The position numbers and the translations under genes are program-made. This document shows, one piece after another, positions 26,634 to 35,423 of a DNA stretch of 64,000 nucleotides (positions are counted from its first letter, which is position 1; each line of letters begins with the position of its first letter). Under the pieces are notes generated by a model, which had not been told where the DNA came from, ran no database searches, and saw nothing but the letters and a program-made list of their open reading frames with translations. The stretch comes from Nostoc sp. S4 (GTDB taxonomy: Bacteria; Cyanobacteriota; Cyanobacteriia; Cyanobacteriales; Nostocaceae), in assembly GCA_029379225.1 (NCBI GenBank), contig JAQYWR010000014.1, positions 1 through 64,000 of the forward strand, given 5' to 3'.

Positions 26634-29501
26634 ATGCGTTTATCTCCCGTATTGCTGACAGCAGTAGCAATTACAGTGCCTTTGTACGGCTCACCGAGTG
26701 CGAATGCACAAACTGCCAAAACTTCAAAACAGACAACAGAAGTTTTGACACTAGAAACTAATCAGCAGCCAGAAAAAGACACTGGTCAGATTGACTCTAG
26801 TAACAGTCAACAAACTCGACCCAATCCCACAGAGGTTGCACAAGCGGAGCATCTCCAGTCCCGTGTTGTCGCAGTTTTCCCTGGTAAAAAAACACCAGCG
26901 ATGTCTGATAAGAGGCCCTTCTCTACGAGAGGCTGCGCCAACGGGTTCGGGGATGACGCTCTTAAGGTCGCTAACGCTGGGCTAACGCAAGACGCTCGTT
27001 CGCGTAGCGTCTCTGACAGGAGAAGACTCACTACCGCTGACGCTCGAAGACTCGCTAACGCTGCGCTAACGCTAACGACAGGAAGCAGAGCCACTCCGGT
27101 CTTGGAGTCTCCCCAAGTGGAGGATGTGGCGTCCAAGACTGCGACCCCCTCACCGCTTTGCGTCTACGCCACGCCAGAGGCGATAGTACCAACCACAACA
27201 CAAACAACGGCACAAACCCCTCAAACAAATCCTAACCCTACTCAACAGCCATCTCCAACCCCAGACCTCCCATTCCCAGATATTCAACAACCAACGCCTT
27301 CTCTTACTCCTGGGACTACTCCAGCCCCAGAGAATACTAATCCCCCTGCAACAGAACCTTTATTACCCACAACTCCAGGAGATACTCAACAGCCATCTTC
27401 TACACCCGACATTCCCCTCCCAAATAATCAACAACGAACACCTGCTCCAGCCCCCAGCACTACTCCAGAAAATACACCCGACATTCCCCTCCCAAATAAT
27501 CAACAACGAACACCTGCCCCAGCCCCCACTACTACTCCAGAAAATACACCCAACATTCCCCTTCCAGATAATCAACAACGAACACCTGCCCCAGCCCCCA
27601 CTACTACTCCAGAAAATACACAACCTAGCGCAGCCCCAGAAACCACCGATCCCCGCGTACTGGTGTCGGAAGTAGTAGTTAGGTCGCAGGCTGGGCAACT
27701 AGCACCAGAATTGGAAGAACAAGTTTACAGAGTCATTCGTACTCAACCAGGACGAACAACAACCCGTAGCCAACTGCAAGAAGATATTAATGCCATCTTT
27801 GGTACTGGCTTCTTCTCGAATGTCCAAGCAACCCCAGAAGATACCCCTTTGGGAGTACGGGTGAGCTTTGTGGTACAGCCTAACCCCGTCCTGACTAAGG
27901 TACAAGTGCAAGCCAATCCTGGCACCGGTGTTCCCTCGGTATTACCACCTAATACTGTAGATGAAGTATTTCGCGACCAGTATGGTAAAATCCTGAACTT
28001 GCGTGATTTACAGGAAGCGATCAAGCAGTTAAACAAGCGGTATCAAGACCAAGGTTACGTACTAGCCAACGTAATTGGAGCGCCTCAAGTCTCTGAAAAC
28101 GGAGTTGTTACCTTGCAAGTAGCAGAAGGGGTAGTGGAAAACATTCGAGTCCGGTTCCGCAATAAAGATGGTCAGGAAACAGACGAGAAAGGACAACCCA
28201 TTCGCGGAAAGACACAGCCTTACATCATTACACGAGAATTGGAATTAAAGCCAGGACAGGTATTCAACCGCAACACAGTTCAAAAAGACCTACAGCGCGT
28301 GTATGGACTAGGACTGTTTGAGGATGTGAATGTCTCCCTTGACCCTGGTACTGACCCCAGTAAGGTAGATGTAGTTGTAAATGTGGCTGAACGTAGTAGC
28401 GGTTCTATTGCTGCTGGGGCAGGGATTAGTTCTGCTAGCGGACTTTTTGGTACAGTCAGCTATCAACAGCAAAACTTGAATGGCAGAAATCAAAAACTGG
28501 GAGCCGAAGTACAGGTGGGAGAAAGGGAACTGCTGTTTGACCTGCGGTTTACCGATCCCTGGATTGCGGGAGATCCTTACCGGACTTCCTACACAACTAA
28601 TATTTTTCGCCGCAGTTCCATTTCGCTGATTTTTGATGGACAAGATCAAGATATAAGAACGTTTAACCCAGATAATCCCGCAGATACAGACGCTCAGGAT
28701 CGCCCCCGTGTTGTCCGTCTAGGTGGTGGTGTCACTTTTACCCGTCCCCTATCCTCCAATCCCTATAAAAGTTCAGTGTGGACTGCCTCCGCAGGTCTAC
28801 AGTATCAACGAGTTACCACTCAAGATGCTGATGGCAATATCAGAAGAACAGGAGCGCTATTTGACGATGATGGTAATCGTATCAGTAACGAAGAAGTTCC
28901 ATTGAGCTTCTCTGGTACAGGTCAGGACGATTTATTACTGTTACAACTGGGAACACAGCGCGATCTCCGTAATAATCCTCTCCAACCCACTAGCGGTTCT
29001 TATCTCCGCTTCGGGGTCGATCAGTCAGTACCCATAGGTGAAGGTAATATTTTACTTACGAGATTACGCGGTAGCTATAGTCAATATTTCCCCGTACAGT
29101 TGATTCGCCTCAGCAAAGGGGCACAAACCTTAGCATTTAATCTCCAAGCAGGAACTATTTTTGGTGACTTGCCTCCCTACGAAGCTTTTACCCTTGGTGG
29201 TAGCAACTCGGTTCGTGGTTATGACGAAGGAGCATTAAGCAGTGGACGTAGTTATGTGCAAGCATCTGTTGAGTATCGGTTTCCAGTTTTTTCTGTAGTT
29301 AGTGGCGCACTATTTTTTGATATCGGTAGTGATTTGGGAACCACTACCAGACCAGCAGAAGTACTGAATAAAAACGGCACTGGCTATGGTTATGGCGTTG
29401 GGGTTCGCGTCCAGTCTCCTTTAGGGCCAATTCGTATTGACTACGGTATCAATGATGACGGTGATAGCCGAATTAATTTTGGTATTGGCGAAAGGTTTTA
29501 A
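26634..29501 (+). CDS. Outer-membrane assembly factor Omp85/BamA
   Basis: This BamA-type protein inserts beta-barrels into the outer membrane. A signal peptide (MRLSPVLLTAVAITVPLYGS ... ANAQ) leads to a long Pro/Thr/Gln-rich region (about 90-340). Three POTRA-like segments follow (VLVSEVVVRSQAG; PVLTKVQVQANPG; YVLANVIGAPQV and later LELKPGQVFNR). The C-terminal barrel includes FTLGGSNSVRGYDEGAL, the Omp85 VRGY/F signature, and ends INFGIGERF, with the C-terminal Phe typical of outer-membrane proteins. At 955 residues it is longer than usual because of repeat-derived insertions near the N-terminus. It heads the omp85-lpxC-fabZ-lpxA-lpxB block. Confidence 0.93.
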   Translation: MRLSPVLLTAVAITVPLYGSPSANAQTAKTSKQTTEVLTLETNQQPEKDTGQIDSSNSQQTRPNPTEVAQAEHLQSRVVAVFPGKKTPAMSDKRPFSTRGCANGFGDDALKVANAGLTQDARSRSVSDRRRLTTADARRLANAALTLTTGSRATPVLESPQVEDVASKTATPSPLCVYATPEAIVPTTTQTTAQTPQTNPNPTQQPSPTPDLPFPDIQQPTPSLTPGTTPAPENTNPPATEPLLPTTPGDTQQPSSTPDIPLPNNQQRTPAPAPSTTPENTPDIPLPNNQQRTPAPAPTTTPENTPNIPLPDNQQRTPAPAPTTTPENTQPSAAPETTDPRVLVSEVVVRSQAGQLAPELEEQVYRVIRTQPGRTTTRSQLQEDINAIFGTGFFSNVQATPEDTPLGVRVSFVVQPNPVLTKVQVQANPGTGVPSVLPPNTVDEVFRDQYGKILNLRDLQEAIKQLNKRYQDQGYVLANVIGAPQVSENGVVTLQVAEGVVENIRVRFRNKDGQETDEKGQPIRGKTQPYIITRELELKPGQVFNRNTVQKDLQRVYGLGLFEDVNVSLDPGTDPSKVDVVVNVAERSSGSIAAGAGISSASGLFGTVSYQQQNLNGRNQKLGAEVQVGERELLFDLRFTDPWIAGDPYRTSYTTNIFRRSSISLIFDGQDQDIRTFNPDNPADTDAQDRPRVVRLGGGVTFTRPLSSNPYKSSVWTASAGLQYQRVTTQDADGNIRRTGALFDDDGNRISNEEVPLSFSGTGQDDLLLLQLGTQRDLRNNPLQPTSGSYLRFGVDQSVPIGEGNILLTRLRGSYSQYFPVQLIRLSKGAQTLAFNLQAGTIFGDLPPYEAFTLGGSNSVRGYDEGALSSGRSYVQASVEYRFPVFSVVSGALFFDIGSDLGTTTRPAEVLNKNGTGYGYGVGVRVQSPLGPIRIDYGINDDGDSRINFGIGERF
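26905..27180 (+). repeat. Dispersed Nostoc-type repeat captured inside omp85
   Basis: This segment is full of words such as CGTTCGCGTAGCGTCTCTGA and CTCGCTAACGCTGCGCTAAC, the palindrome-rich repeats that otherwise lie in spacers (compare 30586-30612 and 44080-44125). It keeps the frame and encodes roughly residues 91-182, low in hydrophobic residues, between the signal peptide and the POTRA domains. Confidence 0.7.
27402..27617 (+). repeat. Three tandem 72-bp repeats inside omp85
   Basis: The units are 27402-27473, 27474-27545 and 27546-27617. Each encodes a 24-residue block of the form TPDIPLPNNQQRTPAPAPTT followed by TPEN. They differ at only a few positions, which points to recent unit duplication in the proline-rich linker before the POTRA region. 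Confidence 0.92.
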
Positions 29502-29708
29502 TTTGTGATTGGTCATTGGTCATTAGTTATTAGTAAATAACAAAGGACAACTGACAAATGACAATTCTCTTTCGGAATTAGCTTGCTAATTTTGACATTT
29601 GCCTCAATACTGTTCCGATAAAGGGATTAATCATATTTATCAGCGAATCTCAGGGGTTTTACCAAAACAGACTATGAACGATACTCAACCAAATATATTG
29701 ATTGCTCT

Positions 29709-30566
29709 ATGCAACAGCACACTCTAGCAGGTAAAATCACCCAAACTGGAGTGGGACTGCATAGCGGTGTGACTACACAAGTGCGGATACTACCAGCCCA
29801 AACTAGTAGTGGACGCTACTTTGTTAGGGTAGATTTACCGGATATGCCAATAATTCCAGCCCAAGTTGCGGCAGTTAATCATACTGTTCTCTCAACTCAA
29901 TTGGGTAAGGGTGAGGTATGTGTTCGCACAGTAGAACATTTGTTGGCAGCGCTTTCAGGTATGGGTGTAGATAACGCTCGGATTGAAATTGATGGGCCAG
30001 AAGTGCCACTTTTGGATGGTTCGGCAAAGGTGTGGACAGCGAATATTGCCCAAGTTGGCTTAGTATCACAAGTGATTGACAACCGAGAACCCTTGGCTAT
30101 TAAACAACCTATATGGGTTTATCAAGAAGATGCCTTTGTATGTGCCCTGCCAGCAGCCGAAACCCGCTTTAGTTATGGTATTGATTTTGACCTGCCTGCT
30201 ATTGGGAATCAATGGTATAGTTGGTCACTAACAGGTGAACTAGGAGATGTTTCTGCTAGCTTTGCTGCGGAAATTGCTCCTGCTCGTACTTTTGGGTTAC
30301 TACATCAAATTGAACACTTACAGAAAACAGGGTTAATTAAAGGTGGTAGTTTGGATAATGCACTGGTTTGTGGTCCCGAAGGGTGGGTAAATCCACCATT
30401 AAGATTTGCAAATGAGCCAGTCCGTCATAAAATCTTGGATTTAGTAGGAGATTTAAGTTTACTAGGAAATTTTCCTGTTGCTCATTTCTTAGCGTATAAA
30501 GCCAGCCATAATTTACACATTCAACTGGCAAAAGAAATTTTAAATTTGGGATTTTGCCAAAAGTGA
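29709..30566 (+). CDS. lpxC: UDP-3-O-acyl-N-acetylglucosamine deacetylase
   Basis: LpxC is the committed, zinc-dependent step of lipid A synthesis. Motifs are [13 protein letters not shown] at the start, [14 protein letters not shown] (zinc His), [11 protein letters not shown] and [17 protein letters not shown] (second His and Asp zinc ligands). Length (285) is typical of cyanobacterial LpxC. It follows omp85 and precedes fabZ on the same strand. Confidence 0.95.
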   Translation: MQQHTLAGKITQTGVGLHSGVTTQVRILPAQTSSGRYFVRVDLPDMPIIPAQVAAVNHTVLSTQLGKGEVCVRTVEHLLAALSGMGVDNARIEIDGPEVPLLDGSAKVWTANIAQVGLVSQVIDNREPLAIKQPIWVYQEDAFVCALPAAETRFSYGIDFDLPAIGNQWYSWSLTGELGDVSASFAAEIAPARTFGLLHQIEHLQKTGLIKGGSLDNALVCGPEGWVNPPLRFANEPVRHKILDLVGDLSLLGNFPVAHFLAYKASHNLHIQLAKEILNLGFCQK

Positions 30567-30579
30567 CGACTCGGCAGTT

Positions 30580-30615
30580 TTTGCCTATAGCGTAGCGTTA
30601 GCGGAAGCGTCACTT
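30580..30615 (+). repeat. Short dispersed repeat between lpxC and fabZ
   Basis: The core TAGCGTAGCGTTAGCGGAAG belongs to the same repeat type found at 44080-44125 and inside omp85. Confidence 0.55.
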
Positions 30616-30721
30616 TTGAAGACAGGTTTTGGATCGAATCTGAAAGCTGGAAATCCTAGATAAATGAGAGTTTCAATGTACACCTACTAAATAACCAGAT
30701 TAAAAATCAACTACACGGCTA

Positions 30722-31252
30722 ATGTCAATCCTTACTCAAGTGAATAGCAGCGATCGCACCATACCTACATCTACCGAACAACAAGGCACAAATGAGACTA
30801 CAATCACATCTGAAATTAAAACAACTTTCACATCTGAAGAAATTCAGCAACTGCTACCCCACCGCTACCCATTTTTACTTATAGATAAAATCATTGACTA
30901 TATTCCAGGTAAAAAAGCTGTTGGCATTAAAAATGTCACAGTTAACGAACCCTGTTTCCAAGGTCATTTTCCCGGACGACCACTGATGCCAGGAGTGCTA
31001 ATTGTGGAAGCAATGGCACAAGTCGGGGGCATTGTTTTAACTCAAATGTCTCAGGCAGAAGCTGGACTGTTCGTTTTCGCTGGTATCGATAAAGTCCGCT
31101 TTCGTCGGCAAGTCATACCGGGGGATCAACTAGTAATGACAGTGGAACTGTTATGGGTAAAACAACGTCGTTTCGGTAAGATGCAAGGTATTGCCGAAGT
31201 TGACGGTCAACTCGCTTGTGAAGGGGAATTGATGTTTTCTCTAGTTAACTAA
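30722..31252 (+). CDS. fabZ: 3-hydroxyacyl-ACP dehydratase FabZ
   Basis: FabZ dehydrates beta-hydroxyacyl-ACP in fatty acid elongation and competes with LpxA for hydroxymyristoyl-ACP, which explains its place between lpxC and lpxA. The hot-dog fold motifs are [14 protein letters not shown] and [20 protein letters not shown], with the catalytic His and Glu. The first 35 residues are a Ser/Thr-rich extension, common in cyanobacterial FabZ. Confidence 0.95.
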   Translation: MSILTQVNSSDRTIPTSTEQQGTNETTITSEIKTTFTSEEIQQLLPHRYPFLLIDKIIDYIPGKKAVGIKNVTVNEPCFQGHFPGRPLMPGVLIVEAMAQVGGIVLTQMSQAEAGLFVFAGIDKVRFRRQVIPGDQLVMTVELLWVKQRRFGKMQGIAEVDGQLACEGELMFSLVN

Positions 31253-31553
31253 AAGTTTGCTTTCGTGGTGTGGGCATAGCCGTGAACTGCCCTACTGAAT
31301 CCTGACAAGGATAACAGTTAAAAAAAGAATCCACAACAGCATCTTATAATTTCTTGATTTTCGCCGCCCTCTCTGATGAGACGAACGCACTCAACTTGCT
31401 CTGACACTTTTGTTCACTCAAACACTTACGCTCAGCAACGCCAGTCGCCTGAATGGAGAGGCAGTCGCTACAACTCTGTTAATTCAGAGCAAAGCCCTGC
31501 CTGAAAACCCCCGACGAGCGCTGGTTTATTAAGACAGTTCTGGAGATTCACCC
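31253..31553. other. Intergenic between fabZ and lpxA
   Basis: Nothing with a defined identity was recognised in 301 bases. It is less A+T-rich than other spacers and could hold a long leader for lpxA. Confidence 0.45.
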
Positions 31554-32372
31554 TTGAAAACGCTTATTCATCCAACTGCTGTAGTTCATCCCAAATCGGA
31601 ACTCCACCATACAGTGCAAGTCGGTGCCTATGCTGTGATTGGAGCGCATGTCAAAGTCGGCCCTGAAACAATTATTGGCGCTCATGTGGTGCTAGAGGGG
31701 CCTTGTGAAATTGGGGCGGGAAATCAGATTTTTACAGGAGCAGCGATCGGCATGGAACCCCAGGATCTCAAGTTTGTGGGAGAACCAACCTGGGTCAAAA
31801 TTGGTGACAACAACTTGATTCGTGAGTACGTGACCATTAACCGCGCTACTGGTGCTGGTGAAGCGACAGTCATTGGTGATGGTAACCTGCTGATGGCTTA
31901 TGCCCATGTAGCTCACAACTGCGTGATTGAAGACCAGGTAGTAATTGCCAACTCTGTGGCCTTGGCTGGTCATGTGCATATAGAGTCACGCGCTAGGCTG
32001 AGTGGGGTTTTAGGTGTCCATCAGTTTGTGCATATTGGTAGACAGGCAATGGTGGGCGGTATGGCACGTATTGACCGGGATGTAGCTCCATATATGTTGG
32101 TGGAAGGCAATCCGGCGCGGGTACGAACCCTCAACCTTGTAGGACTCAAGCGGTCAGGTATGGACGCAGCAGATTTACAAATGCTCAAAAAAGCCTTCCG
32201 GATTCTTTACCGCTCTGACTTGTCGTTTAAGGATGCTTTAGAACAACTGGAATTGTTAGGCGATACTGAAGAGTTACAGCATCTGAGGCGCTTCCTGTTA
32301 CTTTCTCAGATGCCAGGAAGGCGTGGCTTGATTCCTGGGAAAGCAAAAAAAGGCGTAAGTGATGAATCGTGA
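31554..32372 (+). CDS. lpxA: Acyl-ACP--UDP-GlcNAc O-acyltransferase
   Basis: LpxA is the first acyltransferase of lipid A synthesis. The left-handed beta-helix hexapeptides are visible throughout (IHPTAVVHPKSELHHTVQVG), with the catalytic His in AYAHVAHNCVIED and the conserved GMARIDRDVAPYMLVEGNPA before the C-terminal helices. The start is TTG 31554, preceded by GGAG 10 bases upstream; no ATG fits. Length (272) is slightly over the usual 260-270. Confidence 0.95.
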   Translation: MKTLIHPTAVVHPKSELHHTVQVGAYAVIGAHVKVGPETIIGAHVVLEGPCEIGAGNQIFTGAAIGMEPQDLKFVGEPTWVKIGDNNLIREYVTINRATGAGEATVIGDGNLLMAYAHVAHNCVIEDQVVIANSVALAGHVHIESRARLSGVLGVHQFVHIGRQAMVGGMARIDRDVAPYMLVEGNPARVRTLNLVGLKRSGMDAADLQMLKKAFRILYRSDLSFKDALEQLELLGDTEELQHLRRFLLLSQMPGRRGLIPGKAKKGVSDES

Positions 32373-32381
32373 GTGAAGTAG

Positions 32382-32401
32382 AGACGCGATTAATCGCGTC
32401 T
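32382..32401. repeat. Perfect 20-bp palindrome after lpxA
   Basis: AGACGCGATTAATCGCGTCT lies 10 bases after the lpxA stop. It is a dispersed cyanobacterial hairpin; a degenerate copy lies at 54984-55003. It has no T-run, so it may slow but not classically end transcription. Confidence 0.75.
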
Positions 32402-32446
32402 GTACAGGAGTTTTGAGTTATGAGTCATGAATAAAATTTTTTAATT

Positions 32447-32502
32447 ACTCACTCCTGGCTCTTAACTCTTAACTACTCACTCCTGGCTCTTAACTCTTAA
32501 CT
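32447..32502 (+). repeat. Two exact tandem 28-bp units before lpxB
   Basis: The unit runs ACTCACTCCTGGCTCTTAAC plus TCTTAACT, at 32447-32474 and 32475-32502. It belongs to the 'ctcctaactctt' type of spacer repeats seen at 18770, 43680, 53810 and 58085-58195. Confidence 0.9.
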
Positions 32503-32520
32503 ACTGACTTGAGTTATCAA

Positions 32521-33726
32521 ATGCGGATATTTATCAGCACTGGCGAAGTATCTGGCGATTTGCAAGGATCGCTACTAATTACAGCGCTAAAGCGTCAAGC
32601 TGTGGCGATGGGGTTGGAATTAGAGATTTTGGCGCTGGGCGGCGAAAAAATGCTGGCGGCTGGGGCAACTTTGTTGGGCAATACTAGTAGTATTGGCTCA
32701 GTGGGTATTCTAGAAGGACTGCCTTATGTTTTGCCGACTCTCCAACTACAACGACGAGCGATCGCTTCCCTAAAACAAAATCCACCTGAGTTGGTAGTGT
32801 TGATTGACTACATAGGGCCAAATTTGGGAATCGGCACTTTTATGGAACAAAATTTACCACAAGTACCCGTGGTATATTACATTGCTCCTCAAGAGTGGGC
32901 TTTTTCAGTAAGTTTGCGAAACACTAACCGAATTGTCGGTTTTACAGACAAACTATTGGCAATTTTTCCCGAAGAAGCCCGTTACTATAGCAAGCAAGGG
33001 GCAGAAGTTACTTGGGTAGGGCATCCTTTAGTTGACCGGATGCAAGATGCTCCCAGTCGCCAAGCAGCGCGTGCAACACTGGGAATTGCGCCAGAACAAA
33101 TTGCGATCGCCCTACTCCCTGCTTCTCGCCCGCAAGAATTAAAATCTCTTTTACCAATAATTTTTCAAGCTGCCCAAACGATTCAAGCTAAATTACCCGA
33201 AGTTCATTTTTGGGTTCCCCTGTCTCTAGAAATTTATAGAAAGCCAATTCAGGAGGCAATTGAACGTTACGGTTTGCAGGCTACAGTTGTATCAGGTCAA
33301 CAAAAGCAAGTTTTTGCTGCTGCTGATTTAGCCATTAGCAAATCTGGTACCGTCAACTTAGAACTTGCCTTGTTAAACGTGCCGCAAGTTGTAATTTATC
33401 GCCTAAATCCCGTGACTGCTTGGATAGGTCGTAAAATCCTCAAAGGTTCCATAACTTTTGCATCACCACCCAATTTAGTAGTGATGAGGCCAATTGTGCC
33501 AGAATTTTTACAAGAGCAAGCCACACCAGAAAATATTATCCAAGCGGCAATGGAATTGTTGCTCAATCCCAGTCGCAGACAGCAAATTTTGGCAGATTAT
33601 CAGGAAATGCGGCGAGATTTAGGAGAAGTTGGCGTGTGCGATCGGGTTGCTGAAGAAATTTTGCAAATGTTACCGGAGAATGGAGAGATGAGGAAGATAA
33701 GGGAGATGAAGAGGATCGGGAATTAA
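32521..33726 (+). CDS. lpxB: Lipid-A-disaccharide synthase
   Basis: LpxB (GT19) condenses UDP-2,3-diacylglucosamine and lipid X. Motifs are MRIFISTGEVSGDLQGSLLI, VVYYIAPQEWAF, VTWVGHPLVDRM, IALLPASRPQELKSLLP and AISKSGTVNLELAL. ATG 32521 is preferred to the in-frame TTG at 32509. The last 16 residues (ENGEMRKIREMKRIGN) come from a GA-rich repeat-like tail and are not family-conserved. It ends the lpxC-fabZ-lpxA-lpxB series; lpxD is not in the window. Confidence 0.95.
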   Translation: MRIFISTGEVSGDLQGSLLITALKRQAVAMGLELEILALGGEKMLAAGATLLGNTSSIGSVGILEGLPYVLPTLQLQRRAIASLKQNPPELVVLIDYIGPNLGIGTFMEQNLPQVPVVYYIAPQEWAFSVSLRNTNRIVGFTDKLLAIFPEEARYYSKQGAEVTWVGHPLVDRMQDAPSRQAARATLGIAPEQIAIALLPASRPQELKSLLPIIFQAAQTIQAKLPEVHFWVPLSLEIYRKPIQEAIERYGLQATVVSGQQKQVFAAADLAISKSGTVNLELALLNVPQVVIYRLNPVTAWIGRKILKGSITFASPPNLVVMRPIVPEFLQEQATPENIIQAAMELLLNPSRRQQILADYQEMRRDLGEVGVCDRVAEEILQMLPENGEMRKIREMKRIGN

Positions 33727-33799
33727 GAACTACAGAAAAGTTTTTTTAACGCCCAATACACAATACCTAAAAAGCTTCTGCTAACTCATCGGCAAAAAA

Positions 33800-35071
33800 A
33801 TGAAACAGCAGCGAAAAAGACCAATAGTAATAGATTTATTTGCTGGTGCAGGAGGGCTAAGTTTAGGATTTGAACAAGCTGGTTTTGATGTGAAAGCTGC
33901 TATTGAAATCGATCCAATTCATGCAGTCGTTCATAAGTTTAATTTCCCTAATTGCGTAGTATTACCTTGTTCGATAACGGAATTATCGGGGAAAGAGATT
34001 CGAGAAAGAACTGGAATTGGCAATCAAAATATCGAAACTATAATTTCTGGTTCGCCCTGTCAAGGTTACTCATATATAGGTCGTAGAGCATTAGACGATC
34101 CCAGAAATTTTTTAATCAAAGATTTTATCAGAATTGTCTTAGAGTTAGAACCTGCTTATTTTGTTTTTGAAAATGTTAAAGGTTTGACAGTTGGAAAACA
34201 TAAATGTTTTTTGTCTGAACTAATCAAAACTTTCAACCAAAATGGCTATCAAATCTGTTTACCTTGGAAAATCCTGAATGCTGCTGATTATGGAGTACCA
34301 CAAAAGCGAGAAAGATTATTTCTCATTGGTGCAAAGAAAGGTTTTGTTTTGCCTGAGTACCCTACCCCATCTACTAAACTAGTTTGTCCGACGTTAGCCA
34401 ATCCTATCTTACCTGTTACTCCTTGTTGTTGGGATGCCCTGGGAGATTTACCAGAAGCAGAAGAATTTGAAGAGTTATTATCTAGTGATTGCACCAAAAC
34501 AGAAAAATGGAGCAGTCCAAGCAATTATGCGCGAGAGATGAGATGTTTAGATGATAGCAGTTGGCATTTTGGCTATCGCAGAAATTGGAACCCTTCTGTT
34601 TTGACTTCGAGTATGAGAACTAATCATTCCCAGATTTCACGGGCGAGATTTCAACTCACAGAACAGGGAAAAAAAGAACCTATTTCTCACTTTTTCAAAC
34701 TAGCAGAAAAAGGCATAGCCAACACTTTAAGAGCAGGAACTGATGCTGCTCATGGCGCACATACTTCTCCAAGACCTATTCATTATAGTCAGCCTCGCTG
34801 CATTACAGTACGGGAAATGGCACGCTTACATGGGTTTCCTGATTGGTTTCGTTTTCATATTACTAAATGGCATGGTGCAAGGCAGGTAGGAAATGCAGTT
34901 CCACCACCATTAGCAAGAGCAATTGCTACAGAAATTATTAAATGCTTGGAAATTACTCCAGTTACTCCTAAAGATGTTTTAAATTTGGGAGATCCCAAGC
35001 TTTTATCAATGAATATGAAACAAGCTACGAATTATTGGCAGTTGACTGTACCAATTAAATGTAGTAGATAG
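33800..35071 (+). CDS. DNA (cytosine-5) methyltransferase
   Basis: This C5-type methyltransferase shows motif I VIDLFAGAGGLSLGFEQAGF, motif IV SGSPCQGYS with the catalytic Cys at residue 87, motif VI FVFENVKGL, motif VIII region QKRERLFLIG, and motifs IX-X RQVGNAVPPPLARAIA. The variable region (about 200-310) sets the target, which cannot be read by eye. No restriction endonuclease gene is next to it, so it looks solitary. One possibility is a CGATCG-type enzyme acting on the abundant HIP1 sites; that is inference. Confidence 0.93.
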   Translation: MKQQRKRPIVIDLFAGAGGLSLGFEQAGFDVKAAIEIDPIHAVVHKFNFPNCVVLPCSITELSGKEIRERTGIGNQNIETIISGSPCQGYSYIGRRALDDPRNFLIKDFIRIVLELEPAYFVFENVKGLTVGKHKCFLSELIKTFNQNGYQICLPWKILNAADYGVPQKRERLFLIGAKKGFVLPEYPTPSTKLVCPTLANPILPVTPCCWDALGDLPEAEEFEELLSSDCTKTEKWSSPSNYAREMRCLDDSSWHFGYRRNWNPSVLTSSMRTNHSQISRARFQLTEQGKKEPISHFFKLAEKGIANTLRAGTDAAHGAHTSPRPIHYSQPRCITVREMARLHGFPDWFRFHITKWHGARQVGNAVPPPLARAIATEIIKCLEITPVTPKDVLNLGDPKLLSMNMKQATNYWQLTVPIKCSR

Positions 35072-35378
35072 CTTGATTGAAGATAAATTATTTGAGCGAT
35101 CGCACTGCCAAATTTCCTCTTCTTACTCAGACTCAGAATACAAAAATCCTCTGAGCAATGCGATCGCGGTAGCGCGTACTCTATTACTTACAGCAGATTT
35201 AAACTTTGTGAGGTCTAGAAATACCTCATCCGCACTATCATCCACTCTGCCCTTGTTAAGGGGAAGGTTGGGGAGGAATGTACCTCATGTACTTGCAAAA
35301 CACTGAAAAAATAGCTGTAGTACAAAAATTCAGACTAAATGAAAATTATTGTTCTACATACCCTATAATCTTTTTAAT
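35072..35378. other. Intergenic between the methyltransferase and the sulfate-binding gene
   Basis: About 300 bases hold two HIP1 words and spacer-like sequence. A possible -10 element TATAAT is at 35364-35369. Confidence 0.45.
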
Positions 35379-35404
35379 TACGGTATTTGACTAGATATAC
35401 CGTA
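35379..35404. promoter_or_regulatory. Candidate operator upstream of the sulfate-binding gene
   Basis: TACGGTAT and ATACCGTA form a perfect 8-bp inverted repeat with a 10-base spacer, ending 19 bases before the ATG of the sulfate-binding gene. It lies just downstream of a TATAAT word, a position expected for a repressor site. The regulator is unknown. Confidence 0.5.
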
Positions 35405-35423
35405 GATTTAGGGGTGATTTCTG

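Noticed and set aside
35073..35306. 77-codon plus-strand frame after the methyltransferase, considered as a small restriction partner
   Set aside because: Its sequence is a translation of HIP1-rich spacer DNA with no domain-like pattern and no ribosome site; it does not look like a nuclease.
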